NCBI RefSeq assembly: GCF_040807025.1 | Contig: NC_090982.1 | Location: 87,855,463-87,919,462, forward strand | From: Struthio camelus | Taxonomy: Eukaryota > Chordata > Aves > Struthioniformes > Struthionidae | Length of the DNA: 64,000 nucleotides | Direction of reading: 5' to 3' | Part shown: one piece after another, positions 33,116 to 46,120 of the stretch | Position numbering within the stretch: the first letter of the stretch is position 1 | Layout of the letters: each line of letters begins with the position of its first letter | The notes under the pieces: model-generated | Databases searched by the model: none | The model's input: only the letters and a program-made list of their open reading frames with translations | Told to the model about the DNA's origin: nothing | Made by a program: the position numbers and the translations under genes

Positions 33116-36100
33116 GCTGTCTTTCAGCTTTCGAGTGTTGTTGAGCATCTGCCACCCTGAAAGAAGCCAGTAGGAGCTGGGAGCATTACTTTTCTTTCTC
33201 AATCACGTTGGAAGTATCTATAATTGGGTATCTGTACTGGGCAGCCTTGAACAAGCAATTGCTTTTGCAAACTGTTGGGCGCTGAGTTTAGCTCCTACTA
33301 TCCACAGTCAGACAGGGAAATAGTTTCCATTGCACAGCGATAACTCAAATTAAGTCCCTTTTTTTGGAAGGGCATACCTATTAGAAGGACTGTCTGCTTT
33401 AGAGGAATGGTATTCATTCTTGAGTGATAAGAATTGTACGTGGGAATGGTGGTTCTGTGGCTTGAATATTGATTGCTGTGCAAGTGTGGGGAGACCTCCT
33501 CTTTCCAAAGCGTCTCCATGGGACAATAATGTGCTCTCAGCTCCGTAAACGACGGCTAGCTCCGTTGGCTAGTAGTGGGGCTACTTCTCCATGCCCTAAA
33601 GAAAAGGGGAAATTGCCTGGTGCTGCTTAGAAATAGTTTAGTTAACCCAGCGATCACAGTGGCAGTGTGCTCTCTGCTTTGTCACTTTTCTGTGCTGCGA
33701 AGTTCTCTGAAAGGCAGAATTACAGACTTTTCATTCGTGCCCTTTTAATCCAAGGCCTCAGATCTCTGAGCTGGAGGGGACATAGGTCTGCAGTAGCTGC
33801 TTTCGTCTGAGTGGATGTGCTGTCTTCACCTAACACCGCGATGCATTAACTGGCAGCATTTGAGGTTGTATATTTAATACAGGGATGTAGTAACTTGCTG
33901 AAACTGAAGTGTCTATCCAGTTTAGCAGTGGTGCTCTGGTAGCTGTGACAGGCTGCAGACATCAGAGAGAAAGGTTTGAGAAGAGCTGAATGAGCTGACA
34001 GACGTACATCAGGCTCAGCTGGTTCTGCAGCAGGATGCACAGACTTTGGTTTTGCTCTGGAGCTTACTGCTGAGGGACAGCCTGGGGGTTGGACCCACTC
34101 AGGTGCTGGACCCACTCAGGTGTCGCGATACAGGTTGGGCTGACAGGACAGGGCAAAGCCCACCATCCAGGCCGTCAGCAGGTTGTACAAATCCCCCTCC
34201 TCTTAGCTCTGAAACAAGATGACCAAATTGTGACTAGGGCAGGTATAGTAGCCAGCAGTATCCATCGAAAATGGGCTTGAGGTGAAGCTGATGAATAACT
34301 CTGCTCTTTGCTTTGCAGCGCGCACATTCTCTAGTACTCTCCATGTTTCCCAGGTGAGGAGGAGTCTGGGATCAGACTTCCAGTACTGGTTGTCTCTTCT
34401 GTATTGCCGGGACTGCTGTCTCCTTGCCGTGGAGCAGGAGCTCAGGCTCTCAAACTCTGGCGCTCTTAGCTTGGCTGTAACTTCCAGAGCTTCTAGCTTC
34501 CAGTTCCTCCTCAGGCAAGAGCACAAAGAAAGGTATTGGCTGCCATCGTATACTTCAGGTAGACATTTTCTGTGCGATAGGTTTTGGTAATCCTCAAAAT
34601 TCCCTCTCCCTCTTTTTTTCTTTTTTTTCCTAAAAAAATGGTTCCACTTTGGAACTAAATTTTTCTCCTGCATTTCAGAAGTTACTTCAGAGACGAAGAT
34701 CTGACAGTTCTGCTCGCTGCTTTTTGACCCGTTCCTGAACTGATATGCCTGTTTTTTTCCATCTATTTTTTCCTCTACTGTAGATGCAGCCCTTAACCTG
34801 TAGGCAGTACAAAGCAGAAATCCTCCAAGTCTTAATCCTGGTTCAGACTTCACAATACATACTTCTTTATGAAGATGCTCCAAAAGACAGGTTTGCTTTT
34901 GATTTGAGGATCGATTAGAGAGCTAAGGATGGCCCCTGGCTGATCATGTTCAGCCCTGTATTCCCCTACTGCTTCCAAAATTATTTTGGAAAGGACATTA
35001 AAATGGATCCGTAATAACAAAATTGAGCTCTACTGGCCAATTTTTGCACTAACTAATTGTAAAACAGCATGACTCCCTTTCTGTCAGTGGAGCAATGCTA
35101 TTTCACACCATCTGAGGACCTGGACCCAACTATGCAGACAGGCTTTCTGAGATGTGGAGTTGACTTTCCACCCCCCCACCCTCTTGCTCTTTATTCTGTC
35201 GGTAACTGTTCCTTGCACATATTGATTCATGTATGCAGGAAGAAGCACAGTGTTATAAAAAATATGAGTGGTTGGCAAATGTTCAGGTCTTTTAGATGTA
35301 ATCATCCAGTTTGGAGTCTTCAGCAGCATATCAGGGTTCCTAAATTTAAATAGAGATCTGGAGAAATATGGTAATGAAAAATGGTGTAACAGTCATGTGC
35401 TTCATTGCAAAGGCTGGATTTTGTCAAAGGAGTTTTACAGAAGATATGTGATGAGTTTTGGATTCAAAACATGATTTTGATAAGGTCAGGGTCAGATGAA
35501 GTATGGATAATGATATCTTGTTGCTGCAGTTAAAAGGGAAGTCTAACCCAGTTCATGTCTTTCAGATAACTATATTAACTCATAAATTTTCATAGCATTT
35601 GTTTTTTTTTTCCTGACACACAGGCAGATAAGTAACATAATGAACGGTAGGTTTCGCTTGCCTTCAAATGAGCATGAGAGACTTAGAGGGTTTGAACAGC
35701 AAGTCAGCAAAGAGCTGTTCAAAGTCTCTCTTTGAATTTATGGCAAGTTGGAGCATGTTGGTAGAGCGCGAAGTGATGTTGCGCTTGTGACCCGCGGTCC
35801 TGGTACCCCACTACCCCACAATTTACGGGGAGGTAGTTGCTTGGACACGTTTAGTCCTTGCAGAGCTTTTGGGTTCCTTTGCAGGTGATTGTATGACTCT
35901 TATGTTATATGAGATCTTGTTCAATAAGCCAGGCTTTCTTCCTTCTTAACAACATTCCTGTAAAGGCTGTTAATGTCTGCGCTTGTTTTCTCTTCCTTTT
36001 TGAAGTGTGAACAAAGGATTAGAGTATTTATCATTTGGATTATTTGATAGTAGTGGGGTCCTGCTGCCTTTGGCAAAATCCATTTCTGGTTTGTATACTT

Positions 36101-38729
36101 TGCAGGTGTCTTCTAAATTATCAGTATTTTCTAGTCAGCAGCACAGTTACATTTGTGTAGTCATCCAAGCGTGATGGACAGGATTACATGTTAAATACAG
36201 GCCTACCACAGCATGGTCAACTCAGAAATAGTCCTTATGCTTACCAAGCAGGTTTTTGAAATGGTGAAATAGGAGGAAATTTATGTGATCCCTTGCATTA
36301 TAATTAACCCGTTACCATCTGTTTGGCCTAATGGAAAAAAAAGCACCGGGGTAATTTTTTAATAATAGCTTTTGGAAACAATTGGGTGGGGTCTCTGCCT
36401 TTTTTGCCTTTTTTTCTTTTTCTTTTTTTTGGTAATGTATTTGTTTTTCATATTGATTAGTACTGAGAAATGACAGAATTAGTCACTCTTCTCCCTTGCC
36501 CTCCCAAATATACATACGCCTTTTCTGTGTGCATATGTTATGAGAGAGTTTAAGGTGGAGTTTTTAGGTGGAGCTAACACTTAGGCTGGAAGGAAAGGGT
36601 TTCGGTGTTGATCTTCCCCTCGTTAACTATGACCTGTGATCGCGGAGGATGCTATTTGGAAAAAGGACCCCCAAAAGCTGTGCGTATGCAATTAGAAAAT
36701 ACTGATGGCTATGGGTAGCTTAGAGCATGCTTGTGACTTTATTCTGAATAATCCTTGAGATGGAGGGAATGGTTTCTAACGCTTAGGAAACGTCTGATGT
36801 TTGCCCTTGTGTTTAAAAAGTGATAGCTGAGTAATTTTTGCGTCGAGGAATGTTTTGCTCGTTGCACTTGGGTGAACGCTCGTCGTGGGCCCCTTGTGAG
36901 CCAAAAAGGATTTGAAAGATGAAGTGCCAATGACTCCTCTGTGGGGCCGTGTGTCAGTCGTGAGTAATTTGTTCATAAATTGACCTTCTTAACCATGGAG
37001 TTGAAAGAAATCAGTAGGAGCGTACATTGGAATAGGCGCCGGGGAGCGTCTGGCTGGTTCTCTGGGCGTTTTTAAGAAAGAAAACGATGAAAGATCAGTC
37101 CTTTCAGACTAATGCTGTACTTGTTGTGTGTTGTACGCTCACTGCACCTGTATGAAAATTATTCGGTAGGCCTGATTTTTGAATAGAAAAGCCAGCCTCT
37201 GTTTCATCCTGGTATAACTCCAGTGGGTTGTTTGCTTTTGAGAAAAAAAAAATGTTTGGCTCATTGTGGGCCATTTACTTGGCAGCTGCGAGGCTCTGCT
37301 TTTTTGGCAGATGATTGCAGACAAAGTATAGCGTGATGCTGGTATTACTGGATGCTTTTTTTTTTAATCTTATCATTCCTCCATCCTGTCTGTTTCTCAT
37401 AAAGTATTTGTGAGGCTGCTTTCTGATAATGCACTCGAAAATTTAATTCTGTCTGCATTTCACTTTGGGAATTTTCCATTTGGGGCTTTTTTTTTGGGGG
37501 GGGGGGTTGGCGGGTACAGGGACAACTAGAATTTAGTTCTTCATCAACTGTGCAGAAGCCTCTGTGATTAAAAACAAACAAAACAGGCAGAAACACCGGG
37601 GAAAGATTCTTTCTTGGAGGTATGGTTAAAATTGCTCTAATTGGGGTAAAACCAGTGTGGCACCTGGCAGGTCTTGTTGTCCTGGTTATGGAAAGTGCAG
37701 CAGGTGGCAGGGATTTGGTGGGTTCTCTGTGCTTTGGGCGAGTTGGGACAGATTTACCCAGTACGTGTATAGACAGGTTTTTTGGTGTTTTATGGTGTTT
37801 TTTCTTCCAGTAGCTACATTTTTTTTTCTTGGATATTCTGATCAAGTATCCATGGCTCAGGAGCTTAAGAAGAAAAGGGAATCTGGGAAAAGGAGGTTTT
37901 TCTGATGTTCCTTTTTTTTTCTTTTTTTTTTTTTCCTAAGGCTGCAGGAGGCTTTCTGTTAGTATTGCAGAACTTTGTATTTCTATTTAAACCATATAGC
38001 TGAAGAATTTCAAAGACCAACCTCTTCTAGGTTTATATTAGGAAGTCTTTCCGTTAACGGCCTTTGTGATTTCTTTGGGAGGATAGACGGAGCTAGAAAT
38101 AATGCGTTTCCAAAACAGTCTTTACATACTCACTCTGATTTCCGGCAGGAATCTACTGCAGTGAGTGTTTTTTCATCTCGTAGAAGCGAATCTCACAGGA
38201 AGCCGGGTATACCGGCAGCCTGTCCTCCCACGGAGCAGCCTTTGCCTGGCTATCCAGGCTGTCTTCACCAGAACTCGCCATGCAATTATTTATTTACTTC
38301 TTTATTTGTCAGCAAATTAATGTCTGTGGAGTGTTTGGGAATGAGAAAGGGTATTTTTTGGTGATGGCATGTGAAACGTGCTTACTGTCCACCTATCTCA
38401 GGCCCCTTTCAAGGTGACTGGTGTCGGTTTGTGAGTTTTTTGGCACCTTTGGGTATATTAGGCCATGGCTAGGCTCTTGGAGCAGCATTGCATTTTATTT
38501 GAGTATTGCATTTGTATCAGGTGTTGAAGTTTCTAGACCTCAGAGCCTGTCAAATAAAGAAGGGGGAGATGCTGAAGGTCTAATCACGCTGGTGGTGGGG
38601 AGCGTGGAGCTTGCTCGTGAAGCCAAATAGGCTCAAGGTTTGCCGATTTGAGTAAGTAGTAGTTGCTGTATATGCCTGGTGTGCCTCTGATATAGTCATC
38701 CATGAGTTGGCTCTCAGGGCTATCACTGA

Positions 38730-38767
38730 TTTTTTTTTCTTTTTTTTCTTTTTTTTCTTTTTTTTTT
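38730..38767 (+). repeat. T-rich (T7-10 C) low-complexity tract
   Basis: Runs of T broken by single C bases end directly in TTTAGC at 38765-38770, which resembles an ideal polypyrimidine tract and splice acceptor on the plus strand. A 70-codon open frame follows (38775-38987) with no recognised similarity. The tract more likely reflects simple-sequence expansion than an exon boundary. Confidence 0.85.
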
Positions 38768-41142
38768 AGCTTAAATGAGTAGTAGTGGCGGTGACTTGTT
38801 TTGCTGCAGAGGGAATGAATCTCTTGCTGACCAGCTGCTGGTACAATATGTGCGCTGTGCTTTATATCCTGCTCTTCCCAGAGCTGATGCTATTTATACA
38901 ACATTTTTGTTTGTTGCGCTTTTAACTAATAGTGTGTCAAGGGAAATAAAATCTTATTTTCTGGAACTGCCTTTTCTCTCGGTGTGAGCATAACTTTTCC
39001 TTGATGATATTCCCATTAGCAATTTATATAAGTATGGAGATGTCCTCCTTTCAGCGACTCTCTCCACTAATGAGGGAATGCATTATCAGAAAATCTAGTA
39101 GGTAGTATATTTGATTAGGAGATTTTTTTCTTTTAACGATTAGAAATCCGTAAAGTTTGACATTTAGAAGTTTGAACATTTTTCTTTAAATATTCTTTCC
39201 CAAATTCTGAGAGGATAAAAATATGCTTAGGAAGCCATGTTGTTAAATTAGGTTCACCACAATTTTAGCTTGCTCAATTTTTGTTATTAATATATATCTA
39301 AACAACTTGAAATGAAAAGGAGTTTCTGAGTTGAAACCGTTTTTCCACAGACTTCAGTTTGTCCCCAGCCAGAAATTTTTTTTTCAAAAGCAGTTTAGAT
39401 TTCAGTTAATTACCATTTTCCCAATTTTTAAGGAACAGACTACAAATGGAAGAAGAAAATCAGGTTTGCAGCTTTTCTCCTCTGTGTCCCTTTCCATGCT
39501 CTGAGGTGGGTCTTCCAGAACATACACACGATGAATCTGCTTATTAATCTTTCAGAGAATATATTGAAGCCTAAGTGGATTTCCTTCAGAGGAGAAATAG
39601 TAACTTTCTCTTCAAATTATGGTATGTCAAAGAAAAATGGTCCTTAAGAAAAACTGTTAGAACTCTTAGCAAAATTTTTAAGCGCCTTTTTGGGTGACCA
39701 TGTTCACGTTGTTGGGTGCTGCTGCGGATGGAGTTGCTGTTTTGCCCTGAAGCTGTTCCTGAAGCACCAGCCTGAAGCTGTAGTGCAGAGACGTGCCAGG
39801 CAGGCTTCCTGCTTGGCGCGGGGACACCCCCCACCACCAGGAGGGAGCCCCCAGAGTCCTGGCTAAGATGTGACATGTGGACAGTAGGTAAGGTAGAGGC
39901 AATGCCATTTGTGAAGATTGGGAAAGTTCAAAAGGGGGTTGGAAAAATCCCCAGCAGAACGGGTGAGGCTGTCGCAAAGCACAACTGGATAAACTCTTTG
40001 GCTTTGATGTCCAAGTGAACAGTGCAGATGCTGAAATCCAGGTTTGACTTCCTTTTCTTCGCATCCTGTAAGTGGCGCGTTGGCCTGAAGCTGGCACTGG
40101 TGCATTTGAGATACGAGTCTGTGAGTGCTGGAAGGGTGCCTGCAGTGAAATGTGTGCAGCAGAGTATATGTTCTTCAAATTCTGTGTTTGGTGCAATGCT
40201 GCAGAACAAAAGCGTAGTGTCCAAGGAGTAGATTTTCCTCTCCCTGTAGGTTATAACTAAATGTCTTAAGGTTAGGTTGATTTATTTGAAGCTATATCAA
40301 GACAGTGCTCTCTGGAGGATCTGCTGACAAGTGCCACGTTTTTAAATAATCTCTTACGCTGTAGTTAGAGAACATTACATTGGGATAGAACAAAATAATC
40401 AACCAAGAAGCAAGAAGCTGCTTCTGGTCTAGATGGCAATCTTACCTGCCAAGACATAAAAAAAAAAAAGTGTTTTTTAAATCAGGCTTATTCAAACGGG
40501 TCCTTGCATCTTGGGGAGGACGGTTGGCACAAGGGGTTGGTGCGCTCACTGGAGAAGACCACCCTTGGTTAGGGATTACCTATTTGCTGAAGGGGGAGAT
40601 TGTCTCCTGCCATGTTATCTTTCCCGCTCTGGTTGCCCACATGTCTGACACTGCTATTCGTGTTAGGAAAGCCTCCCTAAGGCGTGCTGGGGAGCGTGCA
40701 ATCTCCGTGGCTGCAGGGAGCTTCTATCCAGGCTAGAAGCGGAAGAAAATATTTTTTGGCAGCTTGAAGAAGAGATCCACCACCCTTGGTGTGCTTCCAG
40801 GTGGATTCCATATTGCCGGACGGAAAGCAGGAGAAAAGAAGGACGTGTGCTGGGTGTCCTCACTGTGGATGGTCTGCAGCAGTGACCCACTTATGACAAA
40901 ATTAATTAGCATAGGATGTATTACAACTTCAAACCCATAAATGCCCTCAAGATCACAGATGGTGGGAGCTTGAAAGTTAAGAAGTCGGGTACAGGGCTTT
41001 TTCTCCAGTATTATCATGGACGATCCTGAATTGAGTTGCTTTGTCTTAACAATACAAGACTTTCACATTACAGCCCAGGGGTGTTTCTCTGCAGTAGCTT
41101 GATCTACTGAGACATTTAAAATTAGAGTTGAGTAAAAGGAAG

Positions 41143-41379
41143 TATGAACCACAGGCAGTTCCATCTGAACCTGAGGAAAAACTTCTTCACTGTGAGGGTG
41201 ACAGAGCATTGGAACAGGTTGCCCAGAGAGGTAGTGGAGTCTCCTTCACTGGAGATATTCAAAACCCGTCTGGATGTGATCCTGGGCAATATGCTCTAGA
41301 GGACCCTGCTTGAGCAGGGAGGTTGGACTAGATGATCTCCAGAGGTCCCATCCAACCTAAACGATTCTGTGATTCTGTT
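41143..41379 (+). repeat. CR1 LINE 3'-end fragment, plus orientation
   Basis: The segment runs from ACCACAGGCAGTTCCATCTG through the standard CR1 3' end and finishes with GATTCTGTGATTCTGT. Within it, 41286-41349 is identical over 64 bases to the reverse complement of 52194-52257 in the CR1 of a later intron. The two copies are therefore young and of the same subfamily, with GCAATATGCTCTAGAGGACC where many bird copies read CAACCTGCTCTAGGTGACC. It lies in RAB27B intron 1. Confidence 0.95.
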
Positions 41380-44300
41380 ATTCTTTTCTTAAAATGCCTT
41401 GTTAGTAACTTTTTTAATAGAAAATTTTGAAGTGTTTTGTAGATTTTCACTATTAGAAATTGTGTTGAAATATTTTTTTTTTCTTTAAGAAAAGCCCCAA
41501 ACCTACTTCATTTAAGAACCTAACTTTATTTCAAGCATTATGGGGTATATTTTTTATGTTACGTGTTATTTATTTAAGTTAACATCTGTCATAAAGCAAA
41601 TGGAGACATTCAGAATTGTCAAACGCAGTTAATTACAGGCACATTTAAAACCAAGTTTAGATGCTTATCTAAAAGTAATTATTAGTAATAAGTAGTAATT
41701 TTAACTCTTTCCTTCTAAATGAAATTAAATGGCAAAATTTCCTGTGGAACAGGAACTTAGTTTGCGGAACTACGAGCACTCTGAGAGTGTTAAGACGCTT
41801 AGGAAAATGCGATGGAAGTGGATGGGTCTAGTCGGTTGAAGCCCTGCGCACGCGACCTTTTCCGCAGGGTGCTTATCCAACCTCCGTCAGCTAGCGAACC
41901 ACGCTGGCTGTTTCACCTTGGTAGGACGAATTTATTTGGTGGCAAAAAAACCTTTGTCCAGTATAACGCAGTTTTACTTCCCTGTCCGGCATACAGAATG
42001 AAGACAGTGAAGTCAGCGTAATGTCGCCAGGAGACATTGGTTCTGAATCGAGAATTACGCAGCCATGATGGCAGGGAGCGACTGCTTTGGTTAACGCTGG
42101 AGTTGCAGAAAGGCTGAACTGCGTATAGAACCCATCGTGCAAACGTGCAGAAATGTTCTGGAGAGGCAGCTGATGCTAGGAATAGAAGTGCCAAGTGCTT
42201 CCTCGTGACAGACTTACAAAAATAGGTTTTTAATCATACTAGTCTGATGTGTATTTTGCTCAATGTTTACAGATGGAGTAAATTCTGAATATTCATCTCT
42301 GCACATTTGCATGTGCGTGCTACATGGCAAGGAGAAGTTGCAACTCCAAAGAACATGGATGTTTGGGCCTGGTGCCCAGTCTCAAATTAATATTTCGTAA
42401 CAGTCAAGTGGGGGGGGGGGAAATCACTTCCCAAGATGCCTTCCTTTTTTCTGATTTATCGAATGAAATATCCAAAGAACAGTTTTTATGTGGACGATAA
42501 AAATTTTGATTTTAATAATCCTCAAACTTCTGATGAGCTACGTGAAGAGGGGGGAACTGTTCTTTCTGTCTGCGCAGAGCCCTGTGGTGAGCTTGAGTTA
42601 TGCTGGAAAACGTGGAAGGTACTGAATTAATTTCTGTGGCGGTGCCCTGGCCTTCCTCTGCGGAGCACAGCGCCAGGCAGCCAGGGCAAAGCTGGCAGCC
42701 GACGGGACTTCTTCTCTAAATTCTTGACTCCTTTGCCATCAGAAAATACATTTCTCAAAAGCTTGTCCTGCCTCTCTGGGTGACTATATCTGTCAAAGAT
42801 ACGCATGGCGTACAATGAAACTGCTCAGTACACGGCCAGCTTTTGTATCCTTAAAGCTGTTGAAATATAGGATGGTCAGAATGGGCTTAGTTCTCCGTTT
42901 TAGTCAAAGCAGCTCAGTGCTTCTTAATTTAAATACCCAAGAAGATAGGTTTTATTCTGATGGAAATTAAGGACTTGTACTGACACAAATAGGAGTTTAC
43001 GTCAATGGAATTTGACCCACGGCTTCCTGGGCTGATGCCGCAGTAATCAGTCACAATACAGAGGTCTGAATAGAATGGATGTTCATTCAATATGTTGAAA
43101 AAAGCAAAATATATTAAGAATCAGTGTATTGAGAACTAAGTAAAAGAGAACGTCAGCTAGCTTGTGTTTCATATAATTCCAGCTTCTTCATTGTCAAGGC
43201 ATTTCATGTGGGTGAATAAATATCTTTACAGGTCCGTTTCTCACATACGTCCCCTTTCCTTCCCCCCGTAGAATTTAATAGCAAACACTAATAAAGTGAA
43301 TACAGTAACTAACGAGAGTTTTATGTTTGGACTAAAACAACACTGACCATGAAGGCTGATGGCGCGTTTGTATTAAAACTAGGATGCTTTCTTTGCCTTC
43401 AGTCCAGGGGAACTTCTGATCTCTTGCGACCAGAGAGAGCTGTGACCCGCTGGCCACCGCTGGCAGCTCAGGAGGCGCTGCTGGGAGGCAGTGTAATGCT
43501 ATTGAATCCTCCTCTTCCTGCCCAACTCAGTTTGCTAGACTCAAATATCAAGTTGGTTGTGTTTGGAAGGTATTTTGGTTTTGTTAGAAACAATAGCGAG
43601 GGTCTCATTGGAGGGGAGGAGAGTGAAACGTTCATAGTTTGCCACAATTTTCATAGTAGAGCTGCTTTTAACACTTAAGAGCTGGTTGGGGTTTTCTGTT
43701 TTGTTTTATTTTTCTCTGGTAGAAGAGAAACCTATCAAGTTTGAAACATCTTGTGGAAAGACACCGTTAATGAAAACGTTGGTAAAGGGAAGGAGGGCAA
43801 TTGCCCTCTTTCCAAGCAGCCAGTAGGCTGGTGGTTATGGTCCTCATCTCAGACAGGGAGACCAGCATGGAAATCGTAGAGGGACCTGAGCAGGTCTGAG
43901 GCGAGACACGAGGACTTTTCCCTTTAGAGCTAGATGCCTTGGGTAGTGCCTTTCTGTTATGTTGAGATGGAAAAAAATCACCCTCTTCTTGTGAGGTCTT
44001 GTTGCTGCATACCAAGGGCATTTATTTCAGCGGTATTAATTTTTAATTTTCCTATGTGTTAAGAGAGCTGTATTCCAGCTAGTGCTAATTTCAAGTTTGT
44101 TCTCCAAGTGCAGAAGCACCAGGATTACAGATTAAATCCAGTTGAGATTGACTGAGACTAGGCATGGAGGAATAAAAAATAAATAAGAAAAAGTGATGAA
44201 TGTTGAAGGTGCTGATAATTCTAGGGAAGCCACCCACCTCTTTGGTGAAAGGCTGCTCTTCTCCTGTAGTAGAAGATTTGGCCAAGCCAGTAAAAAAAAA

Positions 44301-45370
44301 TCCGATGAATGTTCTCTCTACAAAACTAGTTAAGAACGTTTGTTAAGAATAATCAACAAAGTCATATTTGATTGCACAGGTCATGCCGAAAAGGGGAATG
44401 GTTTTGATGCATACCAGATGTTGAATGTTTTGTGGGTGATTCTCAGAGAAGTTCGTGCTGGCGTACAGGGTATAATGGTTTGGGGGGAGGAGGAACGTGT
44501 CTGTTAGTGGGAGGCTGAATGTTCCTGCAAACAGCCAGTCTATCGAGGTGGCCAGCTGAGAGGAGCTGCGAAGTGCAACCAAAGGCTGGAAATTGTCCCT
44601 CATGCCTATCTCGCTTTCCCTTCCAAAGAGATTGTGTCACTTGACTCGGCAGGTCGGCAACCGTTGCGTGGGGCCGTGAAAATCCCACAGAAATTGTTGC
44701 TACTGTGTATATTTGCCTCGAGGAACTTCTGCTTGGGGCGTGAAGCAGGCCTGGCAGATCTGATGTTCCTCTTTGTGTGAATTTACGTTACCCTGTAATT
44801 CCTGACATGTATGTTTGTTTTACAAGTGCTTAATAAGGTAGGATTTGCTGGTCTTGTTTACTGCTACATATGGAAAACACCCTAAAAGTACTGTAGAATG
44901 AGTGTAAGCATTTGTGGGTTTTTTTGAGGACATTCACTGCTCTTAAGTGATTACTACTGGCCTACAGAAAATAGATTGACTTGCAATAAAAAAAGCAACT
45001 TAACTGAGGAACAGGGTTGAACCCACGCTATGGGTTTGCTATCTGCTTTTCTTTCTTCTTCACCTCTGGTTAGTATCTGCAACATTGGATTGCGGGTGGT
45101 TTTTTGCTATGTGCTTCACAGAACAGATCAGATGTGCACTCAACCAGTTTTACTCGCAAATAAACTGTATTTGAGCTTTTTCCTTATATTAACAGTGACC
45201 TTTGGATAATTGCTTGCTCTACGTCTTTAGTGGTTTTTTGGGGTGGGGGGAACGCATTTTTTTCAAGATAAAAAAATACATAGCCCTGATAATTTCACGA
45301 AATGCTGTTTAGAACTTGGACTCTGAAAATGGTCCTTGCCAGTCTGGTCTTTCAGTCTTGTATCGGGTTA

Positions 45371-46120
45371 TGTGACTGATGCCCAATCACGCTAAACACG
45401 GGCTCTCTGAGGAGCGGAGGAACGAGGGGACATGTGAGTGAATCAGTAAAAACTGGGCACGTCGAACCGGCTACTCCTAAAACCATCAAGGGAGATCAGC
45501 TAGCCTGTAGTCCCTGCTGTGAAAGCCACCAAGAGGAGGCACCCAAAGAAACACTCCTCCCAGAAAGCCATGCAAACTGGGGAGGATTATTGCCTTCAAG
45601 GGCAGAGCACTCATTACGGCATGCAGGGCGAAGACTGTTTGGGGATCGTGTCGAACGTATTACAGGATCTTATAAGGGGATTTGGGAAATGCATGAGACT
45701 TATTATGGGACATTTAGGGGAGGACCAAGAGTGGGGAAAAGGAGGGATCAAGGTGGCTTGGGGAGGACCAGACTTGGGAGAATAGAAGGGATAAAAGAGG
45801 CTGGTGGAGTGCAGAGAGATGGCTGAGCCCTGTCCTGGATCGCCACGGTCAACCCTATGTTCTCATTGAATCCTTCTTCTGGCTGCCATCTTGTGGGCGC
45901 TCTCTGTTGCGAATGTGTGCCTGTGGACGTCAGCCGGCCTCCAGCTGGGCAGCTCACAAGTAGATGAGAGCTCGTGAGTAGCTGTGACTTTGGAAGGACT
46001 GGGCATCTGGGAGCTACGGGACGGATTCAGTGGCTGCAGCCAGTTGCGACGCGATCCATATTGCTGCTAGTTAGGGTTTCCCTAACTAAAATCTGTCTAC
46101 TAAGTGCTTTGTTTGGATCC
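45371..46120 (+). mobile_element. Possible solo LTR-like element
   Basis: Base composition and texture differ from the flanks. The segment begins TGTGACTGATG, contains the TATA-like string GATAAAAG (45790-45797) preceded by purine-rich sequence. Further downstream it carries a perfect 9 bp hairpin with a 3-base loop (46068-46088, arms TAGTTAGGG and CCCTAACTA) followed by ACTAAA, reminiscent of a decayed poly(A) signal. I could not match it to a named family, found no primer-binding site or internal viral genes, and no target-site duplication was identified. Boundaries are approximate. A 130-codon open frame (45434-45826) has no recognised domain. Confidence 0.25.

Noticed and set aside
35756..35820. 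tRNA-like string with TGGTAGAGCGCGAAG
   Set aside because: It lacks the GGTTCGAATCC T-loop and matching acceptor stem, so it is not a tRNA gene.
39678..40196. 172-codon minus-strand open frame in RAB27B intron 1
   Set aside because: No family was recognised, several frames overlap it, and there is no promoter or splice context; not supported as a gene.
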